Shown: one piece after another, positions 62,867-64,000 of the stretch
Layout of the letters: the number at the start of each line of letters is the position of its first letter
Position numbering within the stretch: the first letter of the stretch is position 1
Source: Burkholderiaceae bacterium
GTDB lineage: Bacteria > Pseudomonadota > Gammaproteobacteria > Burkholderiales > Burkholderiaceae_F
DNA: 64,000 bases
Direction of reading: 5' to 3'
Assembly: GCA_022843955.1 (NCBI GenBank)
Contig: JALHMQ010000001.1
Location: forward strand, 186,001-250,000
Program-made: the position numbers and the translations under genes
The notes under the pieces: generated by a model
Databases searched by the model: none
What the model was told of the DNA's origin: nothing
The model's input: only the letters and a program-made list of their open reading frames with translations

Positions 62867-64000
62867 ATGACCTCATCGGCAAGTGGTATTCCGCGCCGTC
62901 GCTTCGACGCGGTGATCGTCGGCGCCGGCGGCGCCGGCATGCGTTGCTCGCTCCAACTGGCGCAGGCCGGGCTGAACGTGGCGGTGCTGTCCAAGGTGTT
63001 CCCGACGCGCTCGCACACGGTGGCTGCGCAGGGCGGCATCGGTGCCTCCCTCGGCAACATGACCGAGGATCAGTGGCTGTGGCACATGTTCGACACGGTC
63101 AAGGGCTCGGATTACCTGGGCGACCAGGATGCCATCGAGTTCATGTGCCGCGAGGCGCCCAAGGTCGTTTACGAGCTTGAGCACTTCGGCATGCCGTTCG
63201 ACCGCAACCCGGACGGCACCATCTATCAGCGCCCGTTCGGCGGCCACTCGGCCAATTTCGGCGAGAAGCCGGTGCCGCGTGCCTGCGCCGCGGCTGACCG
63301 CACCGGCCACGCGTTGCTGCACACGCTGTACCAGCGCAACGTGGCAGCCCGCACACAATTCTTCGTCGAGTGGATGGCGCTCGACCTCATCATGGACGCG
63401 GATGGCGACTGCGTCGGCGTGATCGCGCTCGAGATGGAGACCGGCGAGCCGATGATCCTCGAAGGCAAGGTCACGGTGCTTGCCACCGGCGGCGCCGGTC
63501 GCATCTGGGCCGCCTCGACCAATGCCTACATCAACACGGGCGACGGCATGGGCATGGCCGCGCGCGCCGGCATCCCGCTCGAGGACATGGAGTTCTGGCA
63601 GTTCCATCCGACCGGCGTGGCCGGTGCCGGGGTGCTGATCACCGAGGGCGTGCGGGGCGAGGGCGGCATCCTGCTCAACAACCGCGGCGAACGCTTCATG
63701 GAGCGCTATGCACCGACGCTCAAGGACCTGGCGCCGCGCGACTTCGTCTCGCGCAGCATGGACCAGGAGATCAAGGAAGGGCGCGGCTGCGGTCCCGATC
63801 AGGACCATGTGCTGCTCAAGCTCGACCATCTGGGCGCGGACACGATCATGAAGCGGCTGCCGTCGATCCGCGAGATCGCGATCAAGTTCGCCAACGTGGA
63901 CCCGATCAAGGAGCCGATCCCGGTGGTGCCCACCATCCACTATCAGATGGGCGGCATTCCGGCCAACTTCCACGGCGAAGTGGTGGTGCCTAAAGGTGGC
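62867..64000 (+). CDS. sdhA: succinate dehydrogenase flavoprotein subunit (3' end beyond window)
   Basis: First 378 codons of SdhA, cut by the window edge; the full protein is usually about 590 residues. It oxidises succinate to fumarate with covalent FAD. Seen are the dinucleotide site [17 protein letters not shown], the FAD-linked His in [34 protein letters not shown] in two parts, [14 protein letters not shown], and [17 protein letters not shown]. The reading frame is intact to base 64000. sdhB would be expected next. Confidence 0.96.
   Translation, partial: MTSSASGIPRRRFDAVIVGAGGAGMRCSLQLAQAGLNVAVLSKVFPTRSHTVAAQGGIGASLGNMTEDQWLWHMFDTVKGSDYLGDQDAIEFMCREAPKVVYELEHFGMPFDRNPDGTIYQRPFGGHSANFGEKPVPRACAAADRTGHALLHTLYQRNVAARTQFFVEWMALDLIMDADGDCVGVIALEMETGEPMILEGKVTVLATGGAGRIWAASTNAYINTGDGMGMAARAGIPLEDMEFWQFHPTGVAGAGVLITEGVRGEGGILLNNRGERFMERYAPTLKDLAPRDFVSRSMDQEIKEGRGCGPDQDHVLLKLDHLGADTIMKRLPSIREIAIKFANVDPIKEPIPVVPTIHYQMGGIPANFHGEVVVPKGG

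Overview
The window is 64 kb of GC-rich chromosome with dense, mostly operonic coding. Gene content suggests a free-living respiratory betaproteobacterium close to Burkholderiales: GntR regulator followed by sdhCDA and divergent from mdh, mdh followed by prpB and prpC, a Sox cluster that includes soxCD, metZ just after a terminator (the usual purF-metZ neighbourhood), and fadD/rmuC genes. I see no IS element, prophage, integrase, CRISPR array or rRNA; one tRNA-Ser is present. The genus cannot be fixed from this sequence alone. Layout, left to right. (1) 0-6 kb: metZ, an exported cytochrome c / choice-of-anchor D protein with a GlyGly-CTERM-like tail, a small hypothetical gene, and two convergent FixJ-type response regulators. 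Between the regulators lie a repeated CCTA-N3/4-TAGG dyad, a hairpin and a strong terminator, which together look like a short non-coding transcript. (2) 6-19.5 kb: an exopolysaccharide locus, mostly minus strand: wza, wzc, a Wzx-like flippase, a GT2 glycosyltransferase, a Wzy-like polymerase and an ATP-grasp protein, then a priming sugar transferase and two GT4 glycosyltransferases. One plus-strand gene for a parallel beta-helix lipoprotein interrupts it. (3) 20-29 kb: a thiosulfate-oxidising Sox cluster, soxR-C-D-Y-Z, a DsrE-like lipoprotein, soxA-X, a thioredoxin, soxB and a second thioredoxin. An identical-architecture palindrome (TATGCGC-N4-GCGCAyAT) lies upstream of soxR and of soxY and is a good SoxR operator candidate. 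(4) 29-39.6 kb: tRNA-Ser, a YceK-like lipoprotein, a BMP-family ABC importer (ATPase, two permeases, binding lipoprotein) followed by guanine deaminase (purine uptake and salvage), an FtsX-like permease without its ATPase, a truncated haemoglobin and a membrane protein of unknown role. (5) 39.7-51.5 kb: a BASS transporter, a long-chain acyl-CoA ligase, rmuC, small zinc-ribbon and membrane proteins, an aminotransferase, an unusual GNAT acetyltransferase fused to a DEDDh exonuclease domain, a PIN-domain protein, and a LytS/LytTR two-component pair. (6) 51.6-64 kb: carbon metabolism. Minus strand: mdh, prpB, prpC, GNAT, MliC-like protein, prpD, a small lipoprotein, acnA. Plus strand: gntR, sdhC, sdhD, sdhA (cut by the window edge). 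Propionyl-CoA can be routed through the methylcitrate cycle to pyruvate and succinate, and succinate enters the TCA cycle through SdhCDA and Mdh. A perfect 12-bp palindrome in the mdh/gntR divergent region is the likely control site. No wholly new multi-gene system stands out. The best leads are the putative sRNA between the two response regulators, the paired Sox operators, the GNAT-DEDDh fusion, the two terminators that abut start codons, and the lipoprotein versions of SoxX and DsrE.
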